A program made the position numbers and the translations under genes. This document shows positions 5,167-6,691 of a stretch of 6,691 nucleotides of DNA, one piece after another. The stretch comes from Verrucomicrobiia bacterium (lineage in GTDB: Bacteria; Verrucomicrobiota; Verrucomicrobiia; JABWAM01). Under the pieces are notes generated by a model. That model had not been told where the DNA came from, made no database searches, and saw only the letters and a list, made by a program, of their open reading frames with translations. The DNA lies in NCBI GenBank assembly GCA_013360985.1, contig JABWAM010000140.1, forward strand, positions 1 through 6,691, read 5' to 3'. The first letter of the stretch is position 1, and every line of letters begins with the position of its first letter.

Positions 5167-6691
5167 ATGAGAGTCTCCTCCCGATTTTTCCTCTGGACCC
5201 TCTTGTGGGGAATCGTCCTGGGCGCGATGTGGTTCGGCGCGCGCGCGGCGGGGCGCGCCTTCGACGAGTACATGCTGGCGGGAGACGCTCCCGTGGCGAC
5301 GGCGCTCGCGGTCTTGCCCGCCGGCGCAGACGGATTCGTTTTCGAGCCCGACCTCGTCGCGCGTTGGCGGCTCTTTCGCCGATGGAAGCTGGACGCCTCG
5401 CTCCAGGAATACGCGTTTCTGCGCCCGTTTCTCGAAACGTGGGGGCTTGCGCAGCCGAAGGTCAGCCCTTTCGAGCGATTCCTCCTGGCTTTCTGGCCGA
5501 AAAATCTCGCGGCGGCGTGGTCTACCGATGCCTCGACGGTTTGGCTCGCGGCGCCGGTCGGCAACCGCTGGGAAACCGCCCGATGGTTGATCGGCCTTTT
5601 CTTTTCGGCGGGGTTGCGGTCCGAGTCGTGGCGCGTCCAGCGCGACGGAAGTCGATGGTGGATCGACGTCGAGGATCCGCGCTTTGTGCCGGAGGGATCC
5701 CACGCGCAACTGGCCTTCGTGCGCGGCGTCGCTGTGCTCGCGATCGGCCCGAAGGGCGCGTCCCCCCTCGCGCCGATCTTCGCGGCGAACGGGTTTGGCA
5801 TCGCCCACGGGCCGGAGGCCGCCGCGGTCTTAGGAGGCGACCCGAAGCCGGAGGATGGTTTAGCCGGCCTCGTCTGGATCAAACGCCCGGGTCACGCCCC
5901 TCACGCAGTCACCTGGCGCATCATCCCAGAGGAGTCCAATGGACAGCCCGCCGCCTTTGTTTTCGATCTTCGGATTCCTTCCTGCCGAACGACCGTCGCC
6001 TCCGCCGAGGCGCCCGACGCCGCGCGCCTCGGCGCCCTCGCTCAAGCGGATGATTTCGTCGACCTGGTGGGTTCGCGCGCCGACCTCGGCGCGCTCCGCG
6101 ATTTTGTCGCGGAAAACCTGCCGCGCGCGGCGGCCGCGCGCGTCAGTCGCCCTCTGCTCGAGGGGATTCCGGAGGCCTTTCGTCCGCTCTGGAAACCCGT
6201 GTTCGACAAGTTCGGCGACCAGATTTTCGTTGGCGTCGGCAATCCCGAACCTTCGCGGGATCGGAGGCGCTTCACTCTGCCGCGCCTTGTCTTGGCGACT
6301 CCCTTCGAAGACTCCGCGACCCTCCTCAACGCCGTCGAACAGACGATCCTGCGCTGCCATCGCGAGGGGAACTCCAATTGGGTGATTCGCAAGCGCTCCA
6401 GTTCCTCAGGCGATTTCTATCGCGTCTTGGGCGCCGACGCCTTCTGGACGCGCAACCTGGGGCTTCCGGGAACCCCGGTCTTCGGCTTCGCAAAGGGTCT
6501 GCTCCTCGTGGCGTCGGACTCGGGTTCGCTGGAGAACGCGATGGAACGCGTGGCCACCGAAGCGGCTGCCGGCGAGCCAATGCGCGGCGTGCGGGTGCGC
6601 GCCAGCCTCCCGCGCCTCGGAGGCGCTTTCCGGACGGGGCTCCTTGCCGCCGGCGCGCTCCTCGACGACGGCAACGCAGACCTGATCTCTG
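5167..6691 (+). CDS. Unrecognised membrane-anchored protein (3' end outside window)
   Basis: Frame open from ATG 5167 to the right edge: 508 complete codons without a stop, ending mostly in G or C like the neighbours. The start is forced: after the in-frame TGA at 5119-5121 no ATG, GTG or TTG precedes 5167. It begins MRVSSRFFLWTLLWGIVLGA, a basic start plus hydrophobic helix (~7-24) that is an anchor or signal, so the rest should be periplasmic. The segment ALAVLPAGADGFVFEPDL, then RWRLFRRWK, resembles the 'LPADT...PDL..LW..F' opening of DUF3352-like surface proteins, but this is a weak likeness. The first ~200 residues are Trp-rich. A later part (~460-500: GFAKGLLLVASDSGSLENAM) looks like one repeated motif of such proteins, where a value is computed and stored per instance. 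No enzyme motif is seen. It is 22 bases after the TonB-like gene, so likely in the same transcript. Function unknown. Confidence 0.8.
   Translation, partial: MRVSSRFFLWTLLWGIVLGAMWFGARAAGRAFDEYMLAGDAPVATALAVLPAGADGFVFEPDLVARWRLFRRWKLDASLQEYAFLRPFLETWGLAQPKVSPFERFLLAFWPKNLAAAWSTDASTVWLAAPVGNRWETARWLIGLFFSAGLRSESWRVQRDGSRWWIDVEDPRFVPEGSHAQLAFVRGVAVLAIGPKGASPLAPIFAANGFGIAHGPEAAAVLGGDPKPEDGLAGLVWIKRPGHAPHAVTWRIIPEESNGQPAAFVFDLRIPSCRTTVASAEAPDAARLGALAQADDFVDLVGSRADLGALRDFVAENLPRAAAARVSRPLLEGIPEAFRPLWKPVFDKFGDQIFVGVGNPEPSRDRRRFTLPRLVLATPFEDSATLLNAVEQTILRCHREGNSNWVIRKRSSSSGDFYRVLGADAFWTRNLGLPGTPVFGFAKGLLLVASDSGSLENAMERVATEAAAGEPMRGVRVRASLPRLGGAFRTGLLAAGALLDDGNADLIS

Noticed and set aside
4458..5882. 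Long minus-strand open frame of 474 codons across the TonB-like gene and the last gene
   Set aside because: It lies opposite two well-supported plus-strand genes, has Arg/Ala-rich low-information protein with no family motif, and is the expected antisense effect of G/C-ending codons.

Overview
The window is GC-rich and every gene I can support lies on the plus strand. Layout: (1) the C-terminal ~310 codons of lysA, diaminopimelate decarboxylase, cut by the left edge (1-932). (2) A tightly packed cluster of six genes, probably one operon: a secreted TPR protein (968-1831), an ExbB/TolQ-type proton-channel subunit with an extra C-terminal zinc ribbon (1831-2817), two different ExbD/TolR subunits (2888-3367 and 3401-3829), an inner-membrane protein with a TonB-like front half and a DUF4159 back half (3831-5144), and a large unrecognised membrane-anchored protein cut by the right edge (5167-6691). 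Gaps between the six genes are -1, 70, 33, 1 and 22 bases.

The organism is most likely a high-GC member of Verrucomicrobiota or another PVC-group lineage. This is an inference from memory of family likeness (LysA insert and C-terminal wording, the TPR-ExbB-ExbD-ExbD order) and from the near absence of Shine-Dalgarno sequences. No search was run.

LysA makes L-lysine from meso-diaminopimelate and looks like an unrelated upstream neighbour. A weak promoter overlaps its stop codon and could drive the cluster as an almost leaderless transcript. In the cluster, ExbB plus two ExbDs should form a proton-motive-force-driven inner-membrane motor. The TonB-like protein has the expected single membrane helix, including the conserved histidine, and a proline-rich periplasmic arm. 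It lacks a recognisable TonB C-terminal domain and carries a DUF4159 domain instead. The TPR protein and the last protein are both predicted to face the periplasm and are candidate partners.

The most interesting hypothesis is that this is a PMF-driven periplasmic machine whose output is a DUF4159 domain rather than a TonB-dependent outer-membrane receptor. There is no mobile element, CRISPR array, tRNA or rRNA that I can see, and no gene-free stretch over 300 bases.
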